DNA of 64,000 bases from Euryodendron excelsum (lineage: Eukaryota > Streptophyta > Magnoliopsida > Ericales > Pentaphylacaceae), in contig CM065385.1 in the NCBI GenBank assembly GCA_033060915.1, positions 19,542,001-19,606,000 on the forward strand. The letters run 5' to 3'. Shown piece after piece: positions 33,030 to 45,869 of this stretch (positions within the stretch are counted from its first letter, which is position 1; every line of letters begins with the position of its first letter). The notes under the pieces are model-generated. The model was given only the letters and a program-made list of their open reading frames with translations. It was not told the DNA's origin and ran no database searches. Position numbers and translations under genes: made by a program.

Positions 33030-35090
33030 GGCACTATTTATGAGAATCTTATAAAACATTATAATACAATCATGATCTAAGTCACAAAAAGTGTGTGCGG
33101 ATGTGGGTGCGAGAGTTCAAGCGTGAGTCCATTATTTGCTAGAAGGATTGAGAATGAGAGTATTCCTAGAGCGCCTATTAAATAATATATATTTTTATAT
33201 ATTTAATATATGTGTAAATTATATATAAATATATATTTTTTTGTATAAATAATATTATATATGAGTTGAAAAAATATTGACATGAATCTAAAATGTGTAA
33301 ATCGTTCATATAATCCACGCACTAATATGTTAAATAAAAAAAAAGGCATTAGTTATTTGGATATTAGCCTGGCTTAGTGGTTGGATTCTTATTGTTTGAA
33401 TTTGGTTGGAGGTTGGATTCTTGTAAGTGTGACATTTTGCAGACAAGTGACAGTGAGTGCTTTACATGTTGGCAAGCCAATTAACAGTAGTGGGGGACAA
33501 ATATAGTATATGCTAGTCCACATATAGTGTCAGCTAGTCACAGTACTGGCATATTACATACAGTGCATAGATGATGAAATTTGTCCTAGCAAATTCTTAG
33601 TTCGTGCTCAGTCTTTTAGGAGATCGCGAATCGATGGCGAATTTGGTTCAAATTTAGGAATCGGCGTGGCCCATATCTGGCGAATTGTGTGACTAAGATC
33701 ATGATCAACTAAAATATTATTTTAGATAATGTTTGACGAAACTGGTAAGGCCAATTTCATTTCATAATTGAAAATGAGCTTAATGTATACAAAATTAATA
33801 AAACCTACAGGAATTGTGTTTATAAAATATTTCTCTAGATTTTGAAAATAATTTTTGACAAGTTCTTTTAAACCGTATTAGATTTTTCTGACATGTCTCA
33901 AAAAATTTTTTTAAAATTTTTCTTTAAAATTTCATGAGATTTTTTTGTTTATTTTTCTAATTAAGAATCCCACATTACTGGTTCATAGAGAATCAAAGTA
34001 GATCTACCAATGAATCACAAAATGCTATGGTTCTTGCATATAATTTCTTAATTTATTCAAAAGTAATTCACGAGATCATGCACCATTTCTTTCCTAGTTA
34101 TAAGGGAAAAAAAGTACAGCTGGTTGGATCCAGTCTATTCTTGAAATGTATCCTCTTTCACAGAGTTTTATTAACAATTATAATTTAGTAACAGCCATAT
34201 TTGTCAATATGATACTAGCCAACGTACTAATTTTGATATTGGTATGGCGTTTAGGGTTCTATTGTGCATTTATCATAATAAATATTTTATATTTATAAAA
34301 ATTTCTATATTTACTTGCAAAATTTGATATATATATATACACATACATTACTATTATTAAGAATAACTTGAGTTTGAGAAATAAGTAAAAATCACTTGAA
34401 TTAGAGAAAAAATTCTCTAACACACAAAACTAACCTACTATACTCAATGTTAGTCAAACCTCCAACTTGTTGGGCGAGAGAAAATGAGTGCTGTTGCTAT
34501 GTCACTTCTTTATTTTTTTTTCAATTGTTATATATTTTTAATGAAGTTAAATTTTTATACAAATTTACTTTCTTCTAGATAATAAAAAATAAAAATACAC
34601 ATAGGAAATGAAAATTTTGAAACATGGTTCAAAATAATATGAGATACGGAAAATAGTGACATAAGAATATAAAATATGTACAAGAAAAATGTATTGAGAA
34701 TCTTAAAAATTGTAAATAGAATATTAGAATACCATCATGAACAACTAAATTACTAGTATAAATAATATTTGACGAACTTGTAAGATCAATTACATATTAT
34801 TAATAAAAATAAACTTTAAAAGTACACAAAAGTTATAAAAATATGAGAAGTGCGCCAACAAGAGATTTCCTCAAGTTTTTCCCAAATCTTTTTAAACCTT
34901 ATTAGTGTTTTTGCCTCCTCTAAAAAATGTGCATTGGAATTTTTTATTTTTAAATGTCACGAGATTTTTGGCAACTATGGGTTACTTATTGATATAGTTG
35001 TTAATCTAATACCATCTAACATACTATTTTTGCTATATGTTAAACCATGTATTTTCTAATTATTTTTTGATAATTTGTATTACAAATTTA
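33030..35090. other. AT-rich spacer
   Basis: No gene recognised. Contains the third, diverged copy of the 32033/40218 repeat and TA-rich runs near 33185-33260 and 34332-34345. Confidence 0.55.
34355..34660 (+). repeat. Third, diverged copy of the 32033/40218 repeat
   Basis: Same orientation as the left copy. Shared words include GAGTTTGAGAAATAA, CTTGAATT, AGTCAAAC...CTTGTTGGG and TTCAAAATAATATGA. More diverged than the other two copies and without the MITE. Confidence 0.7.
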
Positions 35091-35094
35091 TATA

Positions 35095-35595
35095 CTAGGT
35101 GTCAACTCGTGCAATGCACGAAGGAGTAAGGGTTCTTCATATTTATAATGAAAAATGTTATAAATAGAAATATTTTAAGTCTAATATCCATAACAATTAA
35201 GATACACATCATGAATATTTATCTTTTTTTTAGTATCTTATTTATTCACTAAAAAAAATAAATTAAATAGTTATACTTTGTAGCACGACCCCACCCAAAC
35301 TAAATACAATATCAATCTTATCTTATATATATCTTATAAAAGTAGAACTTTTTAGTATCTTATTTGTTCATTGAAAGAATAAATTAAATAATTATAGTCA
35401 CTCGATAAATACCATATCAATCTTATCTTTATATATATATATATATATCTTATACAAGTAACTGAATAAATTCTATAATTATCTAACCAATAGCTCATGT
35501 GAAGTAGTATTTACCAAGTATAAGAGCATCTAAAGTGCCACGTAGGTGCCACTTAAAAGAGAGGTAAAAATTAGGGCAAACACAACTTATATAGA
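35095..35595 (-). mobile_element. Non-autonomous Helitron, 501 bp
   Basis: On the minus strand it starts TCTATATAAG after an A and ends with a TCGTGC-ATT-GCACGA hairpin, ten bases, then CCTAG before a T. TC start, 3' hairpin, CTRR end (CTAG) and insertion between A and T are the defining Helitron features. No Rep/helicase frame is present. Confidence 0.78.
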
Positions 35596-35599
35596 TATA

Positions 35600-37070
35600 T
35601 ACGATTGGCCTTTTAGAATTTAATTTACTCTCCAGAAAAGAAAATTAAAACTCTAAAACTTAAGTATATCCATTGCTTGCACATGGGTTCCAAAATTCTA
35701 ATACTTCAATACATGTAGAAAATTCTTTGCTTACACGTGGGACTGAAACTTTGACTAAACAATCAGAATAGGACAAGCAACCAAGGGTAAGAGACCCGAG
35801 AAAAAGAGAGATAAGAGGCAAAGGGTGAAAGAGAGTGGTGGTTTGTAGCCATGTAGGTTATTCCCGGCTAGTTTTCTGATCAATAACTTGAGGTAGGTGA
35901 GGGAATTAATCCTTTTAGTTGTATTATTTGTAGGTGAAAGAGAGTGGTGGTTTGCTATATTATTTGTAGGTTTGTGTATGTGCCTTATCCGCACAACAAG
36001 GACCTTCTTGGTGACTATTTGATGGATTGCTTCTTCGATTAGAACCTTGACAGAAAATATTTTGACCGCAATCTGAGTATAACTGACAAAAAGATCCAAT
36101 ATTTATGGGCATATCAAGACCGTTGAATACTCACACACACATTATCTAGAGAAAAGTAGAATTTTCTAGAGAGAGTTGGGGTTGAACTCTAAACAGGTGG
36201 ATCTCTTGTCTATTAAGTGAGGCCAAATACTCCGTCTAGTAGGGGACATAGTGAGTGATGGAACAAAATTGACTTGGTGCTTTGAGCATTGAATAAATTT
36301 TTCTTACTATGAGAGGACTGTTCCACCCTTTTATATATTAAATGATTTATTACGTGCGATGCTATGGCCTTTACTTAATTCAAGATTCTTAAGTGCTCTG
36401 CCCTTTGGTTAGTTCCTATAATCTATTTATGATATAAAAATAAAATAAAATGAATAAAAAATTTTGTTTGATTACATAGAAAAAGGAGAAAAAGAATGTG
36501 AAAGGTTGTTCGAATTAAAAGTACTAAAAAAGAAGAGAAACTAAGAAAAAAGGCTTAAGCTCGCGGATGAATAAATCAAGTGCATGACTTTGACTAATCC
36601 CTGTAGGACTTCTTCGATTCTTGCTCCCCATGATTGAAATATTACTCAAATCTTGGTGATCTGGATTGTGCTCAAGGACTGCAAGGTGGGAGAAGCACTA
36701 CAAATAAATCAAAGAAAATGACTTTATGATCGTAATTTAGTATTTATATATATATACTAGGCAAGTGTCAACCACATTTTCATAAATACACACAAGAAAA
36801 ATCGATCAAACTTCAATGGAAAAATTGTAAAATGCTCATCCATACAAATCAAAAACAAACCATTCTATTGCATAACATATATGCTAAATACAATGGTAAA
36901 AACCCGTTGCAACTTGAACCTGCCCCGTTTATGAATATATATTTATTTTTATATGTATATATCTTATTAAAATATAATTATTGTGATTTTTTTTGTTATT
37001 TGTTTTGTAATTTTATCCCCTTGCTTTATCCATAATGTGTTTAAAAAAACACACTAAGGTAAAGGAAGCA
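35600..37070. other. AT-rich spacer
   Basis: No gene recognised. A 20-bp segment GTGAAAGAGAGTGGTGGTTT occurs twice, at about 35825 and 35935. TA-rich run at 36745-36760. Confidence 0.5.
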
Positions 37071-37074
37071 AGGC

Positions 37075-37165
37075 AAGGAGGGGCGGGTTTGGGGGGAGGG
37101 GTTACCATGGTGGGGTGGGGGTGGGGTAGGGGTCCGCCGACCCAAACCCGCCCCATTGCCATCCC
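37075..37165 (-). repeat. GC-rich G/C-run patch
   Basis: GGGGCGGG...GGGTTTGGGGGGAGGGG then CCCGCCCCATTGCCATCCCT in otherwise AT-rich DNA. It directly precedes, in plus sense, the SINE-like segment and may be part of the same retroposon. Confidence 0.5.
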
Positions 37166-37169
37166 TAAG

Positions 37170-37420
37170 TGTAATAACCCCCTTTGGGTATGACCATAGG
37201 GGTTCCCACCTACTAAGGAATGTTCAGTTTGAGCCATAGCTACTAGCTTAGGAAGGGCGAGCCTGTCACCATAGCCTGCAAGTGACATTCAGTCCATTTT
37301 CAATAGTATCTAGTTCATGTGACTACTACTGCAAGCGAGTTTGAGCACGCGACCGTTGAAAGAAGAGCGGGGTTTTAAACCCAACTGTAGAAACTAACTA
37401 ACTATCACCTCGATGGTCTA
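37170..37420 (-). mobile_element. tRNA-derived SINE-like segment
   Basis: On the minus strand, ACCATCGAGGTGATAGTTAG is followed by TTGGGTTTAAAACCCCGCTC, which resembles a tRNA T-arm/box B with two CpG-type changes. The body continues to GGGGGTTATTACAC. Family not recognised; it could also be a decayed tRNA-like sequence. Confidence 0.35.
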
Positions 37421-37671
37421 ACATAGTTAATTTCATTAATAAATTTCTATAGGAAAAGTAAAATAAAAATAGCAATGTCTAAATGAACCCAATTGATTGT
37501 TCTCGTATATTGTACTAATAGACCCTACTTCACATACTGCAATTTTAACCCATTTGTAAAGTATCAATTAATGAATAAGAATATTGAGAGAGCAAAAAGA
37601 GAATATACAAGGAGAGTGTTCATCACATATATGACTCTAGAGAAATCGACAATGTGCAAATTGGCTAACTC

Positions 37672-37886
37672 AAGATGAATTTAGCAACAAAACCATAGTG
37701 GGGGCTGTGTTGATGGAGTAAAGCTCTGGACCTTGTTGCTGTTGTTGCTAATGGTTTTGCCGGCCATGGCTGCTTCTGCTGCTTGCATGAATCCTCAAAG
37801 TCCAACACAGTCGTTGTTGGCTGTTTCTTCTCCAACAAGGGCTTCATTTTTTTCTGAAAATTCTTTGATGTCCCAACAACCTGTAA
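37672..37886 (-). other. Possible terminal exon of an unrecognised gene
   Basis: On the minus strand a TTACAG acceptor-like site is followed by an open frame of about 70 codons (VVGTSKNFQKKMKPLLEKKQ at its start) ending in FILS and TGA. Composition is not repetitive. No upstream exon was found and the family is not recognised. It may be a gene fragment. Confidence 0.3.
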
Positions 37887-38149
37887 CCGATAATTGCAAA
37901 GATTAATCACCAAACCAATCAAAATTGATTCACATACTAAGTAAATGCCTCAAAATACCAATATGAAATTGATGATCACAATTGTTCAATCAAATCAAAA
38001 TTAACCTTCCCCAATAGCTCCTGGAAGTACCAGACTTTCACAATTAGACAAATATAATTTGGAATTTATTACATCTAGCTGCCATGTATGTAAATTGGAA
38101 TTAATTCTATACAAAACTACCAAGCCCCAAACGACCAAGCCCCAAAAAA

Positions 38150-39970
38150 ATTGGAATTAATTTTTTTACGGTGCCACAAGTTGTGGTTTTATGGTGCTGC
38201 AAGCCCCAAACGATGTCATCAAGGAAGCAAACTTGGGAAGTATCACCGTCTAGGTACTAGTGATGCGGGGAAGAAATCAACCATGCGCAAGCAAAACTCC
38301 CGGTTTGGGAGTTGTAGTGTTTTCACACTCTAGGGACACTTTTAAGTCACCATTTTCAGGTCTTATGGTGCTACAAGCCCCAAATGGCTTCGTTGAGCCA
38401 CCAAACCTAGCACGTGATTAGGTTTAGGCAAGAATTACATGGGAGAAACAATTGCACATAAGCCAAACTCCTTGTTTAGGAGTTGTACCATTTTTACACT
38501 ACAAGCGCTTTTAGGCCCTAAACTCAACGTTTGAGGTTTTACAGTGCTACTAACCCTGAATGGTGTTGTCGAGTTGCTAAACCTGGCATGTAACATTGTT
38601 GAGGCACAATAGACATGTGGGAACCAACCGCATGTGTGCCAGACTCTCCATTTGGGAGCTGTAGTATTTTTACAATCTAGGGATATGTTTAGGCCTCAAA
38701 CTCGGCATTTTGAGGTTTAACGGTGGTAGAAGCCCCATATCACATTGTTGAGAGACTAAACCTTACATGTAGCATGTTCTAGGCACTAGTGATGTGGAGC
38801 AAACAATAACACACCCGAGCTAACAAACCTGGCATTAGTGACATGTGAGCAACAATCGCACACAAGTTGAACTCCTGGTTTGGTAATTGTAACATTTTAC
38901 ACTGCTAGGACAGTTTTAGGGCCTTAAACTTGATGTCTTGAGGTTTGATGGTGCTACATGCCCCAAATGGCATCTTTGAGTTGCCAAACCTAGCACATAG
39001 CATTGTCTAGGCACGACTAACGTAGGGGAATCGATTGCGCGCGAGTTAGACTCTCAGTTTTGGAGCCGTATCATTTATACACTATAGGGGACACTTTAAG
39101 GCCTTAAACTCAGCATTTTGAGGTTTGATGGTGTTACATGCCCCAAGCAGCATCATTGAGCCACCAAACCTAGTGAGCTGCATGGTCGAGGTACGAGAGA
39201 CGTGCAAGAACCAATTGCGCATAAGCCGAACTCTTAGTTTGGGAGTTGTAGCATTTTTACACTTTTTTTTTTGTTATCTAAGATGAGATGTTTATTGATA
39301 ATGAATAATTAAAAAATGTACACACTACATGGGCATCCCCCTTGGACCAAAGCAAAGGAAAGAAGGAAGATAGAAGATGAATACACTTCCCTAAGCACAA
39401 AGTAGCAAGTGCTACTAAAACCAACAACAAACCCTCCGGCAATCATGTACCGTAGTCTATCAATCAAATAGACTATCCGAGAGGCTCCATGTAGATTTCA
39501 GATGAAGATTATGTGAAGTTTTTGAAAACCCAAAAGATCCACTCAATCTATCCCAAACCAAGCTTTGAACTTCATTCATAACAGTTGCCATATCCCGCTA
39601 ATTGTTGGAGTACACCTTATTGATTTTTACACTTTTAAGGCCTTAAACTTTGCATTTTGTGGTTTTATAATGCTACAAGTCACAAACGCCATCAATGATC
39701 CACCAAACCTGGCACTAGCATAGTCTAGGCACAAATGACACGTGGGAAGCAACCCAAAGCAAGCTAGACTCCCAAAAATACACACTTTTACACTTTAGGG
39801 ACACTTTTATGTTCTAAAATAGGCATTTTAAGGTTTTACTGTGCTACAAGCTTGAAATGACGTCATTAACCCACCAAACCTAACACCTTGCACGGTGTAC
39901 GCAAGAGAGATGTGTGGGAACTGACCGTGCACAAGCTGTTAGGAGTTGTAACATGTTTACACTGTTTGGA
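38150..39970 (+). repeat. Degenerate ~175-bp tandem array
   Basis: About nine units start with words like TTTTATGGTGCTACAAGCCCC (about 38188, 38361, 38535, 38717, 38945, 39124, 39663, 39833). Each also has GGGAGTTGTA-CATTTTTACAC. Spacing is mostly 170-182 bp. The array is old and interrupted by a retroposon at 39267-39622. Confidence 0.85.
39267..39622 (-). mobile_element. Poly(A) retroposon (SINE or truncated LINE), 356 bp
   Basis: A poly-T run opens it on the plus strand, meaning a poly-A tail on the minus strand. It is flanked by a perfect 14-bp duplication ATTTTTACACTTTT at 39253-39266 and 39623-39636, which is part of the satellite unit. No reverse-transcriptase sequence is seen. Confidence 0.82.
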
Positions 39971-39976
39971 TCATTT

Positions 39977-40215
39977 TTATTTTTTTTTTTGAAAGGTAAG
40001 CATTTAATAAAAAAGTAGAAAGAAAACAAGTTTACAAGAGGCATACCCTAGGCAGACAAAGAATGGTTGGGATCCATCTTCGAGAAACAAGAAGGAGCCA
40101 ACCACAAAAGACACCAACACTAAAGACGAAAGCCAAAACTATTACAAACTCACAGCTTCTCAAAAGATGTAAGGGAGACCAAGCAGCCATTGCTCTGGTT
40201 TGCACACACTAAAAG
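39977..40215 (-). mobile_element. Second poly(A) retroposon-like insert
   Basis: Begins with a poly-T run and GAAAGGTAAGCATTTAATAA, ends near 40215. It is similar in layout to the insert at 39267. Flanking ATTTTTAT occurs on both sides but is short and AT-only. It sits exactly between the 175-bp array and the right inverted-repeat copy. Confidence 0.5.
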
Positions 40216-40217
40216 GA

Positions 40218-40935
40218 TGTCAATTTTTATGCAAATTCAACTCATTAAAAAATATAAAAAAAAACTTGAAAAAAAGGATAAAAAAATTGATACAATAGTT
40301 AAATATAGTTACATTCTCTCCCCTAACAAATCGAATGTTTGACATATAGAATTCAATAGGGTGGTTTGTTGTATGCTCGAAAATTTATTTTCCAAATTTA
40401 AGTTCTTTTTAATTTATTTCTTAAAAACAATTTTAAACTCAAAATTAGAAGTCATGTATTAGAACCATGACTTCAAATCTAACTGTTCTACAAGGAATTT
40501 TTTTAAAATTTAACAATTGATAATGTAGATAATGGAGCCACGATTTAAAGCTCTAAGGGTCTTTTTGGTTGGATTTTTTTAAGCTTTTTTGGCTTGGCTT
40601 TAAGCCAAGATTTTAAAGGTTTTTTGCTTTTTGTTTTTTTTTCTTTTCTACTTATCTTGTTAAAAAAATGTAGCTTTTTTTTATATTTATAAACTAAAAA
40701 ATAAAATAAAAAAAGTTAAAAAATTGTACCAAACGAGCCCTAAGTCCTATTGGAGCTATCCCACTTTATGTGCTTTCAAAATATCATTTCCAAAAACTAT
40801 ATGAAATATAAAAGTTGTAAATAACTAGAGAATTTTGTAAAAAAAAACTCACCACATGCCAAAATTTGTGGTAACCCTAAACCCTATTAAGACGTATCGG
40901 CGCATACTTGTATATGTAATGGCTAGTTGTCCAGC
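40218..40935 (-). repeat. Right copy of the inverted repeat pair (partner 32033-32850)
   Basis: Reverse complement of the left copy. Its far end reads GGCTAGTTGTCC uninterrupted, which supports the view that the solo LTR at 31476-32032 is a later insertion at the left copy. Confidence 0.85.
40557..40740. mobile_element. Tourist-like MITE (184 bp), second copy
   Basis: Ends GGGTCTTTTTGGTTGG and, inverted, GGGCTCGTTTGGTA, flanked by TAA at 40554-40556 and 40741-40743. Same MITE as 32223-32432, shorter. Confidence 0.72.
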
Positions 40936-41039
40936 TAATTTCCACAATGAGGCCAATTTTTTTTTTTTTTAATCTTTTTTCCAAACTTGGGTGCTGTTTA
41001 AACTTAATTCAGCAACCCAGGTTCATAGCTTTTTCTATT

Positions 41040-41225
41040 AGCATTTTTAAAGAAAACGCTAATGGAAAAAGCGTTTTATTCATATTTATACAATGTTTGG
41101 CGAAAAAACATTAAACGCTAATTGGAAAAACGTTTTCATTAAAAACGCTAATTGAAAAAATGTTTTTATAAAAACACTAATTCAAAAAGCGTTTTCATAA
41201 AAAAACTTTTAGAAAAAGTGTTTAT
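41040..41225 (+). repeat. Short imperfect repeats of an AAAACGCTAATT-GAAAAA motif
   Basis: About five copies of a roughly 31-bp unit with AACGCTAAT and AAAAGCGTTTT. GCGTTTT and AAAACGC make each unit weakly palindromic. Confidence 0.65.
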
Positions 41226-41269
41226 ATCAGCAAAGACCCACCACACACTAGCAAATCTAAAAACCATCA

Positions 41270-44180
41270 CCGACATTTCAAAATTGTGTAACATTTGAAC
41301 CAATAGTCCAATTGACGTGCCGTCAACTACCACACGTCACACAGAACCTGCCGGAGCCTCTTATCGAGTTTCATACTCTTCGGACCTTTCCTTCCCAATA
41401 CGGCACCCCGAAGGCCCACTTGGCCTAACTCTAAAAGTCCAAGTCCCGAAATCCCGAAGAATTGCATAACATTTGGATTGAGAGTCCGATTGACATGCCG
41501 TCAACTCCTACACGTTACTTAGGACTTGCCGAAGCCTCCCATCGAGTTTCACACTCCCCGGACCTTTCCTCCCCAATTCAGTACCCCGAAGGCCGACTTG
41601 GCCTAACGCCAAAAGTTCAAGTCCAGAAACTCCAAAGGATTGCATAACATTTGAACGATGATGTCCAATTGACGTGCCGTCAACTCCCTCACACATCACT
41701 CGGGACCCGTCAGAGCCTCCCATCAAGTGTCGCACTCCCCGGACCTTCTCTCCCCAATTTCGTACCCGAAAGGCCCACTTGGCCTAACTCCAAAAGTCCA
41801 AGTCTTGAAATCTCGAAGATTTGCATAACATTTGAATCGGGAGTCCGATTGATGTATCTTTAACTCCCACAAGTCACTCGGGACCCATCGGAGCCTTCCG
41901 TCGAGTTTCGCACTCCCCGGACCTTTCCTCCCCAATTCAATACCCGGAAGGCCCACTTGGCCTAACTCTAAAAGTCCAAGTCCCAAAATCTTGAAGAATT
42001 ACATAACATTTGAACCGAGAGTCCGGTTGACGTGCCATCAACTCCCACAAGTCACTAGGGACCCGCCGAAGTTACCCGTCCAGTTTCGCAATCCCTAGAC
42101 CATTCCTCCCCAATTCGGTACCCTGAAGGCCCACTTGGCCTAACTCCTAAAGTCTAAGTCCCAAAATTCTGAAGATTTATATAACATTTGAATCGGGAGT
42201 CCGATTGACTTGCTGTCAACTTCCACAAGTCATTCGGGACCCGCTAGAGCTTCCTGTTGAGTTTCGCACTCCCCAGACGTTTTCTCCCCAATACAGTACC
42301 CCGAAGGCCCACTTGGCCTAACTTTGAAAGTCTAAGTCCTAAAATCTCGAGTAAATGCATAACATTTGAACCGAGAGTCCGATTGAAGTGCCGTCAACTC
42401 TGACAAGTCACTCGGGACTTTTCGGAGCCTTCTGTCTAGGTTCAGACTCCCTAATTCGATCCCCCAAAGGCCCATTTGGCCTAACTCTACAAGTCTAAGT
42501 CCCCAAATCCCGAAGAATTGCATAACATTTGAACCGGGAGTCTGATTGATGTGCTGTTAATTGCCACAAGTCACTTGGGACTACCGGAACCTCACAATGA
42601 GTTTTCCACTCCCTGAACCTTTCCTCCCCAATTCGGTACACCGAAGGCCCACTTGGCATAACTCTAAAAGTCCAAGTCTTGAAATCCCGACGGATTGCAC
42701 AACATTTGAACCAGGAGTTCGATTGATGTGCCATCAATTCCCATAAGTCACTCGGGACCCGCCGAAGCCTCCCGTTGAGTTTCGCACTCCCTGGACCTTT
42801 CCTCCCCAATTCAGTATCCCAAAGGCCCACTTGGCCTAACTCCAAAAGTCCAAGTCTCGAAATCCCAAAGAATTACATAACATTTGAGCCGGGAGTCTAA
42901 TTGATGTGCCGTCAACTCCCACAAGTCACTAGGGACTCGTCGGAGCTGCCTGTTGAGTTTTGCACTCCCCAGACCTTTCCTCCCCAATTTGGTGCCTCGA
43001 AGGCCCACTTGGCCTAACTTTGAAAGTCCAAGTTCCAAAATTTTAAAGATTTGCATAACATTTGAACTGGGAGTTCGATTGACGTGCTGTCAACTCCCAT
43101 AAATCACTCGGGACCCGCTAGAGCCTCCTGTCAAGTTTTGCACTCCCCGGACCTTTCCTCCCTAATTCGGTAGCCCGAAGGCCCACTTGATCTTACTCCG
43201 AAAGTCCAAGTCTTGAAATCCTGAATAATTGCATAACATTTGAACCGGGAGTCAGATTGACGTGCCGATAACTCCCACAAGTCACTTGAGACTCGCCAGA
43301 GCCTCTTGTCTAGCTTTTGCACTCCCCAAACATTTTCTCCCCAATTCGATACCACAAAGGCCCATTTGGCCTAACTCCGATAAGTCCAAGTCCCGAAATC
43401 TCAAAGAATTGTATAAAATTTGAACTTGGAGTCCGATTGATGTGCCGTTAACTCCCACAAGTCACTTGGTACTTGCCGGAGCCTCCCCTCGCGTTTTCCA
43501 CTCCCTGTACCTTTCCTCCCCAATTCAGTACCCTGAAGGCCCACTTGGCGTAACTCCAAAAGTCCAAGTCTCGAAATCTCGAAGAATTACTTAACATTTG
43601 AACTGGGAGTCCGATTGACGTGGCATCAACTCTCACAAGTCACTCGGGACCCGCTGGAGCCTCCCATCGAGTTTTGCACTCCCTAGACCTTTCCCCCCTA
43701 ATTCGGTAGCCTGAGGGGCCACTTGGCCTAACACCGAAAGACCAAGTCTCAAAATCCCGAAGAATTGCTTAACATTTGAATCAGGAGTCCAATTGATCTG
43801 ACGTCAACTCCCACAAGTCACTAGGGACCCACCGGAGCCTCTAGTAGAGTTTTGCACTCCCCAAACCTTTCCTCCCCAATTTGGTACCCTGAAGGCTCAC
43901 TTGGCCTAACTTCGAAAGTCCAAGTCCCAAAATCCTGAAGATCTGTATAACATTTGAACAGGGAGTCTGATTGACGTGCCATCAACTCCCACAAGTCACT
44001 TGGGACCTGCTAGAGCCTCTTGTTGAGTTTCGCACTCTCCGAACCTTTCCTCCCCAATTCGGTACCCTGATGGCCCACTTGGCCTAACTCTGAAACCCTA
44101 AGTCCCGAAATTACGAAGTATTGCATAACATTTGAACTGGGAGTTGGATTTTCGTGACTTCAACTCCCACAGGTAATAGC
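41270..44180 (+). repeat. ~178-bp satellite array, about 16 units
   Basis: CATAACATTTGAA recurs with spacings of 177, 178, 181, 178, 178, 178 bp and so on. Shared words include CACTCCCCGGACCTTTCCTC and GAAGGCCCACTTGGCCTAAC. Unit size is in the nucleosomal range typical of plant satellites. Minus-strand ORFs repeating GRKGPGSAKL are products of the repeat. Units are GC-richer than the surroundings. Confidence 0.93.
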
Positions 44181-45815
44181 AATATGTATGACATAAATAC
44201 AAAATGGCAGATATAACCCAAACTCAAATATATATTACGAAGGATAACATAATAACTTGTTTTGCGTCATACTGAACTACAAACTTGTACGAGCTTTATA
44301 GACCATGTTCATAACAACATAGTAGCTTGCCAACAATGCTAAGGCTATTAGGTAATAGTTATCAAAGTCATCGTCACCTTCTTCTTCTGAGAAGTATAAA
44401 ATTTCTTGGTCAAACTAGCAATGGATCTTCAATAATCTCTATTAATCATTTTTTTTGGATCAGCACATTCTTTCTTCGCATCCTCCATAAAATGATGTAT
44501 ATCTAGTCTTCGTTGCATTTGATTAATCTCGCGTTCTAGCGCTTTATGACCTTGTTGTTAGGTGATCTCCTGCCAAAAAGCTTAGCTGAGCGGGCCTTTG
44601 GGACACGTAGGCCATGCCATCGGCAATACATTTCTTGTTCACACCGTTTATCGAATAAGTCTTCCCACGGCAACCTTATGCATTGGTCGTCGGTCACACT
44701 GTGGGGTGGTTGTAAGGATGCATTGCCAATAAAGATGTGGCTGACCGGACCCATCATATCGTGCATTAGGATAGATTTGTTGACGAAGCTATGTTTTCGG
44801 CCATATCATTTGTTACTAATTGGGTTTGTATATGTACCCACCATGTGGATGTTTGAGTTCTGGTTTCCATGCACAGCGCCGATTGGAGCTGAATGGCTAG
44901 ATGATGCACCAAATAACCCTTTTCGCTTGGGCATGTTTGGAGTTATGATTGGTTGAGCATTTCATGTAATCACACCATTTTATACTCAATAGGTTCACAC
45001 CAAGGGAAAAGGGTTCACGTGAAAGGCTTTAGAAGATAGAGATGGGACAATCATGAATTGACAAGTAATAGGACATGACAATGCTAAAATATTGTCCTGT
45101 CATTGGTGCAGCCTCTTGAAAAAATGACAAGTCTTTAAGTTTTCAGTTGGGCCATCACATTTTCTCCTATCTTTGGCGCAGCCTTTAATTGACATGACAA
45201 GTCCTCATCTTGTCCTCATGTTTCAATCCATCACATCTTGTCCTACCTCTTTGTCCACGAGTAATAGTGACTTTGACCAAAATATCAAACCAACTATGCT
45301 CATTTGTTTTATAATATATGGCTGCAAGATTGAACTACTATTTGTTGTTTGGCTTTATTCTATATTCAATGTTTACAAAGAAGTTGTGATAAGTTGTTTC
45401 GAGATTGCTTTCATCCAATGTTCAACATTTTTTGGTGGGTAAAGAAAATATGATTTATCCTCTGGTTTTTAGTTTAGTAGTTTAATGAATCTCTCGTCAG
45501 GTTTAATTGTTTCCTTCGCAAATAGTGGGAGTGTCAATAACAGTAGTTGTATTTATTTATAAATGGACATAGATAGAATAAAACCATAATTTCACATTAT
45601 GTAAACTTTAATTATGCTACACCTAAATTTTTTTATAACAAAAACTATCGTCATTCACTATTATATCCAACAAGTTTCGAAAACTAATTTTCGAGTGTGC
45701 CAAAAACAATCCGCGTCCCAAGTACTACACATGGCCTCCTGTACCATATGGGGGTGGCCTCCTCTCTCTCGTGGGCCTCGGCTGACGGATGAAGACACGT
45801 GTGATGGTCTGTGGT
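44181..45815. other. Region without a recognised gene
   Basis: A minus-strand frame at 44536-44766 (SHIFIGNASLQPPHSVTDDQ near its start) continues upstream to 44950 and downstream toward 44350 in broken form, with PNNKVIK and HHFMEDAKKEC and a DNYYLIALALLACYY stretch. It could be a decayed transposon protein but I do not recognise it. The rest has no feature I can name. Confidence 0.35.
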
Positions 45816-45818
45816 CTC

Positions 45819-45866
45819 GGCTGTGGCTGTGGCTGTGGCTATGGCTGTGGCTGTGGCTGTGGCTCT
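45819..45866 (+). repeat. (GGCTGT)n hexanucleotide run
   Basis: About eight units with one variant (GGCTAT). It lies just 3' (minus sense) of the PMD pseudogene. Confidence 0.9.
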
Positions 45867-45869
45867 GCT

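Noticed and set aside
36750..36770. Second Helitron end (TACTAGGCAAGTGTC)
   Set aside because: No hairpin near the CTAG and no matching TC end found.
41462..43636. Many similar minus-strand ORFs (GRKGPGSAKL...)
   Set aside because: Products of the 178-bp satellite; frame changes between units and no start or domain context.
38150..44180. CRISPR-like regular repeats
   Set aside because: Units are contiguous satellites without spacers, in plant nuclear DNA.
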